A model generated the notes under the pieces. That model had not been told where the DNA came from, searched no databases, and saw only the letters and a list, made by a program, of their open reading frames with translations. Of a stretch of 60,224 nt of DNA, positions 19,686 to 28,938 are shown piece by piece. Origin of the DNA: Saprospiraceae bacterium (GTDB lineage: Bacteria; Bacteroidota; Bacteroidia; Chitinophagales; Saprospiraceae); assembly GCA_021738725.1 (NCBI GenBank), contig JAIPBE010000017.1:1-60224 (forward strand), in the 5' to 3' direction. Every line of letters starts with the position of its first letter. Positions within the stretch are counted from its first letter, which is position 1. A program made the position numbers and the translations under genes.

Positions 19686-22332
19686 GGAAGCTGAATTCAA
19701 GGATCTGATCGATGAAATGATAAGGTGTGTAACCGTTGATGGCAGCCTGATGGAAGATACAGGTGGCAGGTGTCATGCCGGGAAGCGAGTTGACCTCGAT
19801 GATCCAGGTTTCGACCCGGCCGTCCTCAAATATCTTGACAAAGGCATCAATGCGGGCATAGCCCCTGACCCCCAGGATGCGGGCGGCTCGTTCAAGATCC
19901 TTTCGCACCAGTGCAGAAATGCGGGCCGCTTCCTGCGGGTCTGAACTGAACCGGGCCGGGGTGATGTTCTGTCCCTCGCCGGCTAAAAATTTTTCTTCCA
20001 GGGAAAGGATCTCGCTGCCCGCCAGTGCTTCGGAAGGTTCGAATACCTCATAGATCCATTCACTGTCCTGCCAATGGGTGACGAGCCCGCCGGTCACCTC
20101 CAGGAAGTGGCGGGTACCTTCCCTGGAAATCAGGGTTTCGAAGAGGATTTGCTCCTTCCTGGGAAATTCTTCCTTTGGCTTCAATCCCAGTGCCAGGATC
20201 ATATCCGCAGGGACAGCTTCTTCAGCCCGGTACAGGGCGCCAGCAAATGCTTCCAGGGCAGCCCGGTTTTTAATGACTTTGACTGCTGAACTACAGCCGT
20301 CATCCACCGGTTTTCCGATGAAGGGATAGGTGAAGATGGCCTCCAGTTCGTCCACCCAGGCCTGACGATCTGACTCCCAGAGGGACCGCATTGCCAGATA
20401 TTGTCGGGCCACCGGAAAGCCCTGCTCTGCCAGGAGGTGGAGGGTGCGGTACTTGTCAATGGTGATCCGGGAGGATTGCACATCTGACCCGTTGTAGGGC
20501 AGCCCAACTCGTTCGAGGTTTTCCTGAACTTCTCCGTCCTCGCCGGGTCGTCCGTGAAGGGCGATAAATACACCATCCACCTCTTGAGCGAGGGTCTCAT
20601 ACGTGATCGGCCGAGGCTTGAAGGTGGCATCTGCATAGGCATACTTTCGGGTCACTTCCCGGCATTGGCCCTTGATCTGCTCGATCACGGGATGTACCAC
20701 CCAATTTGTCAGTCGATCGTGAATATCATCTGCATTATCCTTCAACAGGAGGTTGACGGGAATGATGTGGAGCTGGTGCTGGCCGGGGCGCCCGGTCAGA
20801 AAAACAGGGATCGGTTCATATTTCGCGGAAGAGGAAAGCTTCTCATAAATATTACGTCCGCTTTCGACGCTGATATGGCGTTCGGTGCTATACCCGCCCA
20901 GGATGACAGCGATCCGTTTCTGATCGCTTTCCTGTTGATGCAGTTGCTTCAGGGCCAGATCCAACTGGTCCAGCAGGCCGGACCATCGGGGTTTGGCCGT
21001 GGCATGGTCCAGACGTTCCTGGAGGGAGGTGCGCAGGATATAGGTCAGAAACTGGGACGGATTGATCCCGATCTCTGCAGCTTGATGAAAGAAGAAGGAC
21101 GAGGGCATCATCCCGGAAGTGGTGTTCGGATCATTCAGGAAGATGGTGCCATCGTCCAGGATAAAACCGTCGATGCGGGCATAGACCTGGAAATCCAGAA
21201 AGTGGAAGAGGCGTTCACATTCGGAACGAATGGCCTGGATCTTTTCGTCCGGAAGATGAATGGGCGTTTCTTTCCTGGAAAGCCCCGGCAGGTATTTGGA
21301 GCGATAGTCGAACACCTCACCACCCTTGATGATCTCGGTGGGTGGCAGCGCGACTGCGGTACCATCCTCCCTGCGGATAACGATGCAGGAAAATTCTTTG
21401 CCCTGGATAAATCCTTCCAGAAGAACGGTGTGTTCTGCAGATACACTTTCCAGCACCCAGGAAGACGCTGTGCCTGTCCGAAGTTCGTCCAGGAGCGCTT
21501 CCGGATGGAAGATCTGCTTTCCATTCAACAGCAGGGGGAATCCGCTGCCGCTGCGGATGTCGTTCATTTGGCGCACCCAGTTGACCTGTTCTTCTTCGGA
21601 ATACTGTATCCAATCCGAGGCATCCAGACGCCAGCGGAAGAAAGCGAGGTCCATTGCCTTTTTGAAGGTGTCTACGTCGTGGAGGTCGATGATCGAAACA
21701 CCGATAGACGAGCCTTGATTTGCAGGTCGGATCACCAGCTTATTCCCGAATGTGGCCCGGGCTTCGGCGAAGAATGAAGCAGGGTCACCCTGGATCCAGG
21801 CCTGGCGAGAGATTACTTGATGTTCGGGGCCGGGGAAGCCTCCGGCGTGCATGAGCTTTTTCTGAATCCCCTTGTCGATCCCGATGGCACTGGCGCGAAT
21901 GCCGCTGCCGGTATAGGGGATCTCCAGGCTTTCCAGCAAGCCCTGGATCTGCCCGTCTTCCCCAAATTCTCCATGCAGGGCAAGAAAGGCGATATCGATC
22001 CGGTCCCGCAGATCGGTCCACTGACGAAGGGTGCCCACTGATCCGGCGATCCGTTGGACATCTTCCGCTGTCAGATCGCCCAGTGACTCCAGATAGATCT
22101 GAAAGTGATGTGGGCTGGGAGGAAGTTCCTGGGCAGGCGGGTAGAAATCCCGGATAGTGCCCTTGTACATGTAGCTCCAATCCAGTTCGATCAGGTTGCG
22201 ATGGCTGTCGATGAAATAGAGGACGGGCTCGAACAGTTGCTTGTTCAGATTGTCAAAGACGGTGCGTCCGCCGGCAAAACTGATCTCGCGCTCGCGCGAT
22301 GGACCTCCAAAAAAAAGACCTACCCTGATCAT
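19657..22332 (-). CDS. ddl: double-length D-alanine--D-alanine ligase (two fused ATP-grasp units)
   Basis: An 891-aa protein made of two complete Ddl-like units, residues 1-440 and about 470-891. Ddl normally is 300-370 aa and joins two D-alanines with ATP for peptidoglycan. Unit 1 has GGPSREREIS (9-18), ALHGEFGEDG (118-127), ANQGSSIGVS (204-213), FDYRSKYLPG (341-350) and YARIDGF (384-390). Its metal-site motif reads NDPNTTSGMM (400-409) instead of the usual E-x-N-T-x-PG-M-T, so the first metal ligand is Asp. Its ATP lysine position is Arg202. Unit 2 has GGYSTERHIS (479-488), ALHGRPGEDG (591-600), GKPVDDGCSS (673-682), YARIDAF (825-831) and a canonical EVNSLPGMT (846-854). Each unit therefore deviates at different places. 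The PASTA gene overlaps its 3' end. Confidence 0.9.
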   Translation of the reverse strand: MIRVGLFFGGPSREREISFAGGRTVFDNLNKQLFEPVLYFIDSHRNLIELDWSYMYKGTIRDFYPPAQELPPSPHHFQIYLESLGDLTAEDVQRIAGSVGTLRQWTDLRDRIDIAFLALHGEFGEDGQIQGLLESLEIPYTGSGIRASAIGIDKGIQKKLMHAGGFPGPEHQVISRQAWIQGDPASFFAEARATFGNKLVIRPANQGSSIGVSIIDLHDVDTFKKAMDLAFFRWRLDASDWIQYSEEEQVNWVRQMNDIRSGSGFPLLLNGKQIFHPEALLDELRTGTASSWVLESVSAEHTVLLEGFIQGKEFSCIVIRREDGTAVALPPTEIIKGGEVFDYRSKYLPGLSRKETPIHLPDEKIQAIRSECERLFHFLDFQVYARIDGFILDDGTIFLNDPNTTSGMMPSSFFFHQAAEIGINPSQFLTYILRTSLQERLDHATAKPRWSGLLDQLDLALKQLHQQESDQKRIAVILGGYSTERHISVESGRNIYEKLSSSAKYEPIPVFLTGRPGQHQLHIIPVNLLLKDNADDIHDRLTNWVVHPVIEQIKGQCREVTRKYAYADATFKPRPITYETLAQEVDGVFIALHGRPGEDGEVQENLERVGLPYNGSDVQSSRITIDKYRTLHLLAEQGFPVARQYLAMRSLWESDRQAWVDELEAIFTYPFIGKPVDDGCSSAVKVIKNRAALEAFAGALYRAEEAVPADMILALGLKPKEEFPRKEQILFETLISREGTRHFLEVTGGLVTHWQDSEWIYEVFEPSEALAGSEILSLEEKFLAGEGQNITPARFSSDPQEAARISALVRKDLERAARILGVRGYARIDAFVKIFEDGRVETWIIEVNSLPGMTPATCIFHQAAINGYTPYHFIDQILEFSFHERTSSQLI

Positions 22333-22498
22333 GTGAATGGTTTCCGGTTCATTCTGACCACAAAAATAGCAAAAGACAGGTCCGCAGCCGGGATTCCTTT
22401 CATCCTGGATATGGAGACCGGGATGGTGGAATGATGACCCGGTAGGTCCAGAACCCTGTCAACTCCTGGCAGGAACCGTTCTGGCTGCTGGGCCACTC

Positions 22499-22533
22499 AA
22501 AAAAACGCCACACCCGACGAATCGGGCATGGCG
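22499..22533 (-). terminator. intrinsic terminator after the TonB-receptor gene
   Basis: On the minus strand the stem CGCCATGCCCGA/TCGGGTGTGGCG with a TTCG loop (22506-22533) is followed by seven T residues. It lies 27 bases past the stop codon of the outer-membrane receptor gene. Confidence 0.85.
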
Positions 22534-22559
22534 CAGTAGAGATGATGGAGTATTTCTGA

Positions 22560-24992
22560 TTATTGGGAACCCACCCGTTTGGCCTCGTCTTCCAGACCAG
22601 TGGTCCGTCTGCGTGATTTGACATTGCGGTTGCCCATGTCATAGCTGATGCTGAGACTGATCCGTTGACTGTCCCAATTGCCTGTCCCGGTCGCCACCAG
22701 GCCATTGAATTCGGAGGTACCTGACCATCCGGACTGGTAGAACAGGTCACTGCCACTCAGGCGAACATTCACAGCATCATTCAGGAAGCGTCGTTGCAAG
22801 CCCACATCCAGGCTCCAGCTGGTGTCATATATGAACACACCTCCCCAGATGCCCGGGCCCGAAAACCAGCCGGAGATCTCGCCTTTGAAACCAAAGGGCA
22901 GGTCGAAGGTGGATTGCTGGAAGATATTATAGGTGAATGCCTGTACATCTACGATCGCACCATCACCATAATCTGCCTGGTTGTTGAGGTGGGAGGCGTT
23001 GAAGTTGATATACGAGCTCCAACCCTTTGTGACCTGGATGGGTGCGCTGATATTCATGCTCCAGACGGTTTGTTCAGCCAGGTTTTCCCAGGTGATGAAG
23101 TTGGCACGTGGATCGTTTTCATCCGGGCCGATCAGTCGGGTGATCTGGTCGGTGGTTTTGCTGTATGCCACCTTGAAGTTGTATCGATAATTGAGGGTGT
23201 AGCCCAATTCGAGGTTGTTGACGATCTCCGGCTTCAGGAAGGGGTTTCCCTTTTCATACGACAGCTGGCTGAGTTGGTTGTTGAACGGATTGAGCACATT
23301 GTAGTCGGGACGATTGATGCGGCGGCCATAGTTCAAGGCAAAGGTCTGCTTTGGCGTCATCTGCCAGGTGAGGCCTGCTGAAGGAAACCAGTTCAGGTAG
23401 TTCAGATCGACCGGCGGTTCCATCAGGTCCTCCTGGAAAGCCACCAATTCACCGGTGGCATCTGTTTGTTCTGCCCGAACGCCCACAGAAAAGCTCCACG
23501 CATCATTGATCGGCCGGGAATAATTGACATACCCCGCATAGACATCCTCATCGTAGTCGAATTTGTTCGATTGGAGGCTGTCCAACATCGCTACCTCCTG
23601 CATGATGTCAGACACCAGGAATGTGTTTTTGGATGCGACACGACTCAACTTGGTACCCAAGCCCAGCTTCCCACCGAAAACCTCCTGTTCATAATCGATC
23701 TTGAAGGTGTAGATGTCGATATCCGTGGGTGTGTCAAAAGAATTGATCTCTTCGGATAACAGGTTCTCCAACGTTGCATCGTAGTACCGGTTTGGCTGGT
23801 ATCGCTCGTCTGTATTCCGGTATTGGCCATAGTCCAGATCCACATTGAACACCTGGCTTTTGTGATCATCAAAGCGATAGTTCACATTATAAGTGGTGTT
23901 GTTCCGTTGCCCGTCACCGGTCGTCCGGGCGATCAGGATGCTATCCGTCTGGGTAGGATTGGCCTGTGTGGCGATGCCGATCCGGTTGTAGGTATTTCGT
24001 TCATGGAAGTTCTGGCCACCACTGACCAGGAAACCGATGGTTTGGTGATCGGTCAGGAAAAAGTCGGTACCCAGACGCAAATTGTAGCCTTCATACGCAT
24101 GTTTCATCCGGTTGATCTCCACCAATGACAGACCGTTCTGTGTGCTGTTGAAATCAATATTATTAAATCCGGCGCCTTTATACAGTCCACCGTTTGCAAA
24201 GATGTTCAGCAGCTTATTGCGGTAGTTGCCGCTGGCACCGATGTTCTCCCTGGCATATTGGCCCTGGCTGTAATTAGCATTCACAGACCCGTTGGCACCA
24301 TTGTTTTTGTCTTTTTTCAGATGGATGTCAATGATGCCGGCATTGCCTTCTGCATCATACTTCGCTCCCGGATTGGAAATGATATCGATCCTGTCGATCT
24401 GTTCGGCCTGGAGATTGCTCAGGTAGTTGCTCAGATCATCGCCACTGAGGGGCAGCCGTTTCCCATCGACAAAGATCATGACCCCGGAGCGACCCAGCAC
24501 CGTAATATTGTCATTGTTGTCGACCAGTACACCGGGAGCCTTGCGCAGGAGACCTAATGCGTCTGATCCGGCACTGTTGATGGTCCCTGAAACATTGAAG
24601 ACGGTCCGGTCAGGTTTGATCTCGACCAGAGCACGATCGGCCTTGACCAATGCGGTCTCCAGCTCGATCACCGAAACGGGAAATGTCAGGATGCCCAGGT
24701 CAACTGCTTTGTTTTGGACCATCGTAATGCCGGTTTGTTCAAAATTGGGAAGCCCGATATAGGAGGCCTGCAACCAATAGGCGCCATCGGGGATATTGAC
24801 CAGTTTAAATGTGCCCTTTTCGTTCGTAGCTTCTGCCTTGACCAGGCTGCTATCCGAGGAGCGATAAAGTGCGATGTTGGCGAAGATCAAGGCTTCACCA
24901 TCATTGTTTTGTGCTGCCCCGGAGATCGTACCTCCCTGGGCCAGGAGGCAAATGCTACTCAGCGAAAAGAGAAGGGTCCAGAGAGAATGCAT
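22560..24992 (-). CDS. TonB-dependent-receptor-like outer-membrane beta-barrel protein
   Basis: An 810-aa outer-membrane protein. A signal peptide (1-18, LSSICLLAQ) is followed by a carboxypeptidase-regulatory-like domain (GTISGAAQNNDGEALIFANIALYRSSDSSLVK, residues ~21-100). Next is a plug domain with the VDGKRLPLSGDDLSNYLSNL block (near 175), then a large barrel. NYGRRINRPDYNVLNPF and YEKGNPFLKPEIVNNLELGY are signatures of the Bacteroidota 'outer membrane protein beta-barrel family' related to TonB receptors. The C-terminus carries ~15 polar residues after the last strand. No SusD-like gene is adjacent, so this is probably not a polysaccharide-utilisation locus. The ligand is unknown. Confidence 0.9.
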   Translation of the reverse strand: MHSLWTLLFSLSSICLLAQGGTISGAAQNNDGEALIFANIALYRSSDSSLVKAEATNEKGTFKLVNIPDGAYWLQASYIGLPNFEQTGITMVQNKAVDLGILTFPVSVIELETALVKADRALVEIKPDRTVFNVSGTINSAGSDALGLLRKAPGVLVDNNDNITVLGRSGVMIFVDGKRLPLSGDDLSNYLSNLQAEQIDRIDIISNPGAKYDAEGNAGIIDIHLKKDKNNGANGSVNANYSQGQYARENIGASGNYRNKLLNIFANGGLYKGAGFNNIDFNSTQNGLSLVEINRMKHAYEGYNLRLGTDFFLTDHQTIGFLVSGGQNFHERNTYNRIGIATQANPTQTDSILIARTTGDGQRNNTTYNVNYRFDDHKSQVFNVDLDYGQYRNTDERYQPNRYYDATLENLLSEEINSFDTPTDIDIYTFKIDYEQEVFGGKLGLGTKLSRVASKNTFLVSDIMQEVAMLDSLQSNKFDYDEDVYAGYVNYSRPINDAWSFSVGVRAEQTDATGELVAFQEDLMEPPVDLNYLNWFPSAGLTWQMTPKQTFALNYGRRINRPDYNVLNPFNNQLSQLSYEKGNPFLKPEIVNNLELGYTLNYRYNFKVAYSKTTDQITRLIGPDENDPRANFITWENLAEQTVWSMNISAPIQVTKGWSSYINFNASHLNNQADYGDGAIVDVQAFTYNIFQQSTFDLPFGFKGEISGWFSGPGIWGGVFIYDTSWSLDVGLQRRFLNDAVNVRLSGSDLFYQSGWSGTSEFNGLVATGTGNWDSQRISLSISYDMGNRNVKSRRRTTGLEDEAKRVGSQ

Positions 24993-25137
24993 ACGCTAGT
25001 GTTTAGGTGGTAATAGGTAGTACGAATATCCTGTTCAAAAGGACAAGTGGGACTTCCTTTTCGACAAGTGAACTGTTTTCAAAGACGGAAGGAATGGATA
25101 TCCGTCCCACTTCAGGCAACTGGGCCTCCCCCAAAGA

Positions 25138-25174
25138 AAAGCGGATGCTCGATACAGGATCGAACATCCGCTTT
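25138..25174 (-). terminator. intrinsic terminator after the first reprolysin-like protease gene
   Basis: Inverted repeat GCGGATGCTCGA/TCGAACATCCGC (one mismatch) with AAA/TTT extensions. On the minus strand it is followed by TTCTTT, 22 bases past the stop codon of the 1200-aa protease gene. Confidence 0.75.
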
Positions 25175-25195
25175 GCAACCGGGTGCAGGGATGAC

Positions 25196-28100
25196 TTATC
25201 GAATGATCTGGACCTTTGCCGTGGCCACACCTTGTGGCAGGCGCACGCTGATCAGGTACATCCCATTGGGCAGTTGGTCGACCAGCAGACGGGTCATGCC
25301 GCCTCCGGACGATATCGAATGCACAGGAACGGTTTGTCCCAACCAGTTGGACATCAGGATCTGATCGGGATGGAGATCCACACCGGCCAGTCGCAGGTAC
25401 AACTCACCTGAAGCCGGGTTGGGGAATACATCCAATCCGATCACCTGAGGATCAAGTGGTTTGATCGAGACCGTCGTACTGGTGCGGATCGGAAATCGAT
25501 CGATCCCAAACCACCCCCCTTCACCATCCTGGACGGTAAACAGGAATGCATCATCACCCACGGTCAGACTGGTATCTTCATAATCCACCTTTCCCTGGTC
25601 CAGGTCGGCCTGACTGAAATGGCCACCCACCATCAACGGCGTTCCACTGAGATACAAGATGCCACGTGATGGGGTGGTGACCAGGGTATAGGTCAATTCA
25701 TCCGGGGTGTTGTCGGGATCCTCACTGAGCAACTCCTGATCGCTTACGGTGCGGGTAGCTCCCGGCAGCAGGAAAAGCGTGTCATTCCTGGAGAGGATCG
25801 GGTTGTTGAGGCTGACATCCGTACAGAGGCGCAGGGTCCAGCTGGTCAGTTTGCCACCACCTCCGACAGCCAGATCCTGGATGATCAACTTCCATTCTCC
25901 CTGGATCTCTTCTCCGGACATCGCGCTCAGTGGCTCTTCACTGGCGTAGATGCTTCCCTGGCTGGGAGGACAATTGAATGGAAGGGCAGATTCGTCATTG
26001 AATCCCATATTGATGGATCCGGCGATAAAGGCACATTTGCCGGAAAAGAGTTTGACTTTGGTGCCAGAGGGGCTTTGCAGGTATCCTCTCAGATCACCGA
26101 TCGACTGGTGTGTTCCCATGATGTTCTGCACCCGTACCTCACTCACGGTACCCATATTGGGGATGGAGATCGGACTCTCCACCGAACTGAGACCCTGGTT
26201 GGTGATACTGATATCGGATGCTTTGGTCAGGTCTGTACAATTCAAACTGATGGTATGAAATGCAAAGACGGGAACATCATCGGGTTCGCCGCAATTGTTG
26301 CCGGGAAATACCCGCCAGAAATAGAGGGTATTCGCATCGAGGGTAAGCAGCATCTGATAGGATGGTTCTGTCAGACCCGATGCCACCAGGATCGTACTGG
26401 CGCCGAATGCCGGACTGGTGGCTACTTCGACCGTATAATTTTCAGCATCTTCCTGCTCGACCCATGCCAGGAGGGGTGAGCTGCCGACAGCACTACTTCC
26501 TGAAGGCGGATCCACTGCGGTGAGCGAACTGTAATCACTTCGTACGACCTGCAATTTCGCTGGACGTACCAATGCGGGAAAACCATTCGCCATGGCCTGG
26601 ATCTCCAGGTCATACTCCCCGCCCTGGGTCACACCACTCAGATTGATCGAAAAAGTCGTTGTCGCCGGCGGCGTGACGGTCTGCGGACTGAAAGTGGCGA
26701 TAGCCCCTGGAGGCAATCCGGAAAGAAGTTCAAACGTGACATCTTCAGCAAAGCCCAGAAGGGAAGAGGTCTCCAGCTCTAAAGTGACGATATTTGGAAC
26801 GCAAGCTACCTGCGCATAGGGCCGAACATCCAGGGAATAGCCGGGTGTGAGCGGCGGCAGGATCCGAAGATTACCGGAAGACATATTGAAGAAGATATTG
26901 TCAGCCGCACGGACCATGATCCGGGCGGAAGTGGTCGTCACCTGTGGGATGCTGACGAAAAAGGAACCGTTGTTGGGGACATTTTCTGCCAGGAGAAGGG
27001 GAAAGGTCAGACCGCCATCCGTGGAGAGAAAAATAGAGACCTCTTTGCAATAGACCGGATATTGATCGGTGTTGGCTACATCCCAGGTAATGGGAACATA
27101 GTCACCTTGACGAACGGTGTCGACAAATGGAAAGGAGGTCACTTCGAATGGTCCGGCCAGTTCGGTGGCGTAGAATGCGACATCCTTCTGGTTGATACTC
27201 CCCGCCTCGGAATTGTTATCCCGGACGGTGATCCGGAACGTCATGTCACGAGAATAGGTAGGCAACAGTTCGAACTTGTCATATAGTCCCTGTGCGACCT
27301 TGTACATCTTGGGGAAGACCCGGAAGGAGTCAGCGACTGGTTTGTAACTGCGAAATAAAGGAGAGGTCAGAAGAGGCATCCCGGCATCGGTAATCGGGCC
27401 GGTATCCATCCCGTCCCAGCAATAGGTCAGGTTATCGGGATTGGGGTCCTGAGCGCTGGCTTCCAGGATGAATGGCGTAGAAATGGGGATGTTGATCCCT
27501 TTCGGGTAGGAGACCGTCAGGGTCGGGTTTTCATTGTCGGTGGGAAGACTGGTGCCACATTGTGCGCCGGAGCCGGAAAGGACAAAGCCCTTCATCTGCC
27601 CCAGGCTGCCACCGTGATAGTAGGCATCTGCATTGTTCTGCAATGCATTTGGGCCACAAGAACCAGCATAGGACATAATGGTGGATCCACTGCCAGGCTC
27701 CCATCCGGTGCCTGGATTTTCATTGATACATTTATTAAAAGAGTGCGTGGCTGCAAATTGATGTCCGACCTCATGGGCGACGACACCGATGTAAAATGCA
27801 TCGAATTTGGGTGTAAACAGTCCACTGACACCGAGGGCTTTCGAATTGGTGCAGACCGCCGCCAGTAGGGCAAGACCTACATTGCCCTGGGTCGCCACGC
27901 CGAAGACATGACCGATGTCATAACTGCTGGGTGGGATGAACATGCTGATCACCGTTGGATTTTGGTTGATCATGATATCTGTTTCTCCATTGGTATATCC
28001 ATCCGTAATCGGATCCGTAAAGACGATCAGATCGTTGTTCGAAATGAGATTCAGATGGACGCCCATGTCGATCTCCAGAACCGAATTCAATCGATTGACA

Positions 28101-28798
28101 GCGGTGATGATCTCTGCACTTGCAGCTGCTTTCCCTCCATGCCAGACTGTGTATTCCCCAGTTGCGGCAATGGCGATCCGGTAGGTTTTCAGGGAGACGG
28201 GGCTATTGCGCAAGGAGGTGGACAACGGCATGTTCAAACCTTCATCAGGATCTGTTTCTAAAGCCTCCTCTTCGAGATAGCAGGTAAACGGGACGGCATC
28301 AAGGGCATCCGCCAGATATTCATCCTGGTAGTAGATGGCATGCGCATCCTGGCGGTCGCGGAAGACCGGATCGATCATCCAGGTGCGACCGTCCTGCCGC
28401 ATCATGGCATGAAATCCGTTGATGGTATAGTCGATCCGACCAATCAGAGTGGGTTCATGCACGGCTTTGATCCGGAATGTGGCCGTCTCCGGATGCCGCT
28501 CGTAATAGCCTGCTTCGGCAGCGGGCGACCAGGTGATCACGCATGTGTGCAGCTCACCATCTGGACCAGGGATTTCCATAGTACCACTGGCGCCTTGGGG
28601 CAGTGCCTCCCGGAGGGCTGGCAGATCCAGATTTGCATAGACACCTTTTGCCGGTTGAACATAGGCCTCTTCCGGTTGTGCCTGGATCCAATCAGCGGAT
28701 CGAAATGTCCAGAATGGGGAAGTGGATTGAGCAACTGACTGTCCGATGGCCAAGATGGTCAGGGTCAGCGTGAAAATAACTTGTGAAAAACGTCGCAT
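25196..28798 (-). CDS. secreted reprolysin-type zinc metalloprotease with P-domain and T9SS sorting domain
   Basis: A 1200-aa exported protease. Signal peptide at residues 1-23 (ending SVAQS). A propeptide-like region covers about 25-190. The catalytic domain follows, with HEVGHQFAATHSF (first His at residue 342) and Met-turn STIMSYAGSCGP, the M12B/reprolysin-like metzincin pattern. Next come Ig/FN3-like modules, a proprotein-convertase P-domain (about 890-1010, GDLRGYLQSPSGTKVKLF, GEWKLIIQDLAVGGGGKL) and a cadherin/CSPG-like module (TPDELTYTLVTTPSRGILYL). The type A sorting domain starts VFPNPASGELYLRL. A paralogue of nearly the same length lies directly upstream on the same strand. Substrate unknown. 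The cell-surface or secreted location follows from the sorting domain. Confidence 0.93.
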   Translation of the reverse strand: MRRFSQVIFTLTLTILAIGQSVAQSTSPFWTFRSADWIQAQPEEAYVQPAKGVYANLDLPALREALPQGASGTMEIPGPDGELHTCVITWSPAAEAGYYERHPETATFRIKAVHEPTLIGRIDYTINGFHAMMRQDGRTWMIDPVFRDRQDAHAIYYQDEYLADALDAVPFTCYLEEEALETDPDEGLNMPLSTSLRNSPVSLKTYRIAIAATGEYTVWHGGKAAASAEIITAVNRLNSVLEIDMGVHLNLISNNDLIVFTDPITDGYTNGETDIMINQNPTVISMFIPPSSYDIGHVFGVATQGNVGLALLAAVCTNSKALGVSGLFTPKFDAFYIGVVAHEVGHQFAATHSFNKCINENPGTGWEPGSGSTIMSYAGSCGPNALQNNADAYYHGGSLGQMKGFVLSGSGAQCGTSLPTDNENPTLTVSYPKGINIPISTPFILEASAQDPNPDNLTYCWDGMDTGPITDAGMPLLTSPLFRSYKPVADSFRVFPKMYKVAQGLYDKFELLPTYSRDMTFRITVRDNNSEAGSINQKDVAFYATELAGPFEVTSFPFVDTVRQGDYVPITWDVANTDQYPVYCKEVSIFLSTDGGLTFPLLLAENVPNNGSFFVSIPQVTTTSARIMVRAADNIFFNMSSGNLRILPPLTPGYSLDVRPYAQVACVPNIVTLELETSSLLGFAEDVTFELLSGLPPGAIATFSPQTVTPPATTTFSINLSGVTQGGEYDLEIQAMANGFPALVRPAKLQVVRSDYSSLTAVDPPSGSSAVGSSPLLAWVEQEDAENYTVEVATSPAFGASTILVASGLTEPSYQMLLTLDANTLYFWRVFPGNNCGEPDDVPVFAFHTISLNCTDLTKASDISITNQGLSSVESPISIPNMGTVSEVRVQNIMGTHQSIGDLRGYLQSPSGTKVKLFSGKCAFIAGSINMGFNDESALPFNCPPSQGSIYASEEPLSAMSGEEIQGEWKLIIQDLAVGGGGKLTSWTLRLCTDVSLNNPILSRNDTLFLLPGATRTVSDQELLSEDPDNTPDELTYTLVTTPSRGILYLSGTPLMVGGHFSQADLDQGKVDYEDTSLTVGDDAFLFTVQDGEGGWFGIDRFPIRTSTTVSIKPLDPQVIGLDVFPNPASGELYLRLAGVDLHPDQILMSNWLGQTVPVHSISSGGGMTRLLVDQLPNGMYLISVRLPQGVATAKVQIIR

Positions 28799-28895
28799 GA
28801 GCGGAAGGATTATACCGAATATACAATTGAAAGGAGGGGGTCAATGTTTACAGAACGGACATGGATGCTCCATATTTAACAAGGACTGAAAACTG

Positions 28896-28922
28896 AAAAC
28901 CCCGGCCAATCGCCAGGGTTTT
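28896..28922 (-). terminator. intrinsic terminator between the two reprolysin-like genes
   Basis: AAAACCCTGGC-GATT-GGCCGGGGTTTT on the minus strand (one bulge), 17 bases past the stop codon of the 1213-aa paralogue. It implies the two proteases are separate transcription units. Confidence 0.75.
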
Positions 28923-28938
28923 CGGTTTTTCAGGTTCA

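Noticed and set aside
20554-21777. 407-aa plus-strand frame inside the double ligase gene
   Set aside because: Shadow frame of a GC-rich gene. No signal peptide or motif, whereas the minus strand has all ligase motifs.
22560-24992. Polysaccharide utilisation locus around the TonB-like receptor
   Set aside because: No SusD homologue, glycoside hydrolase or sensor is adjacent.
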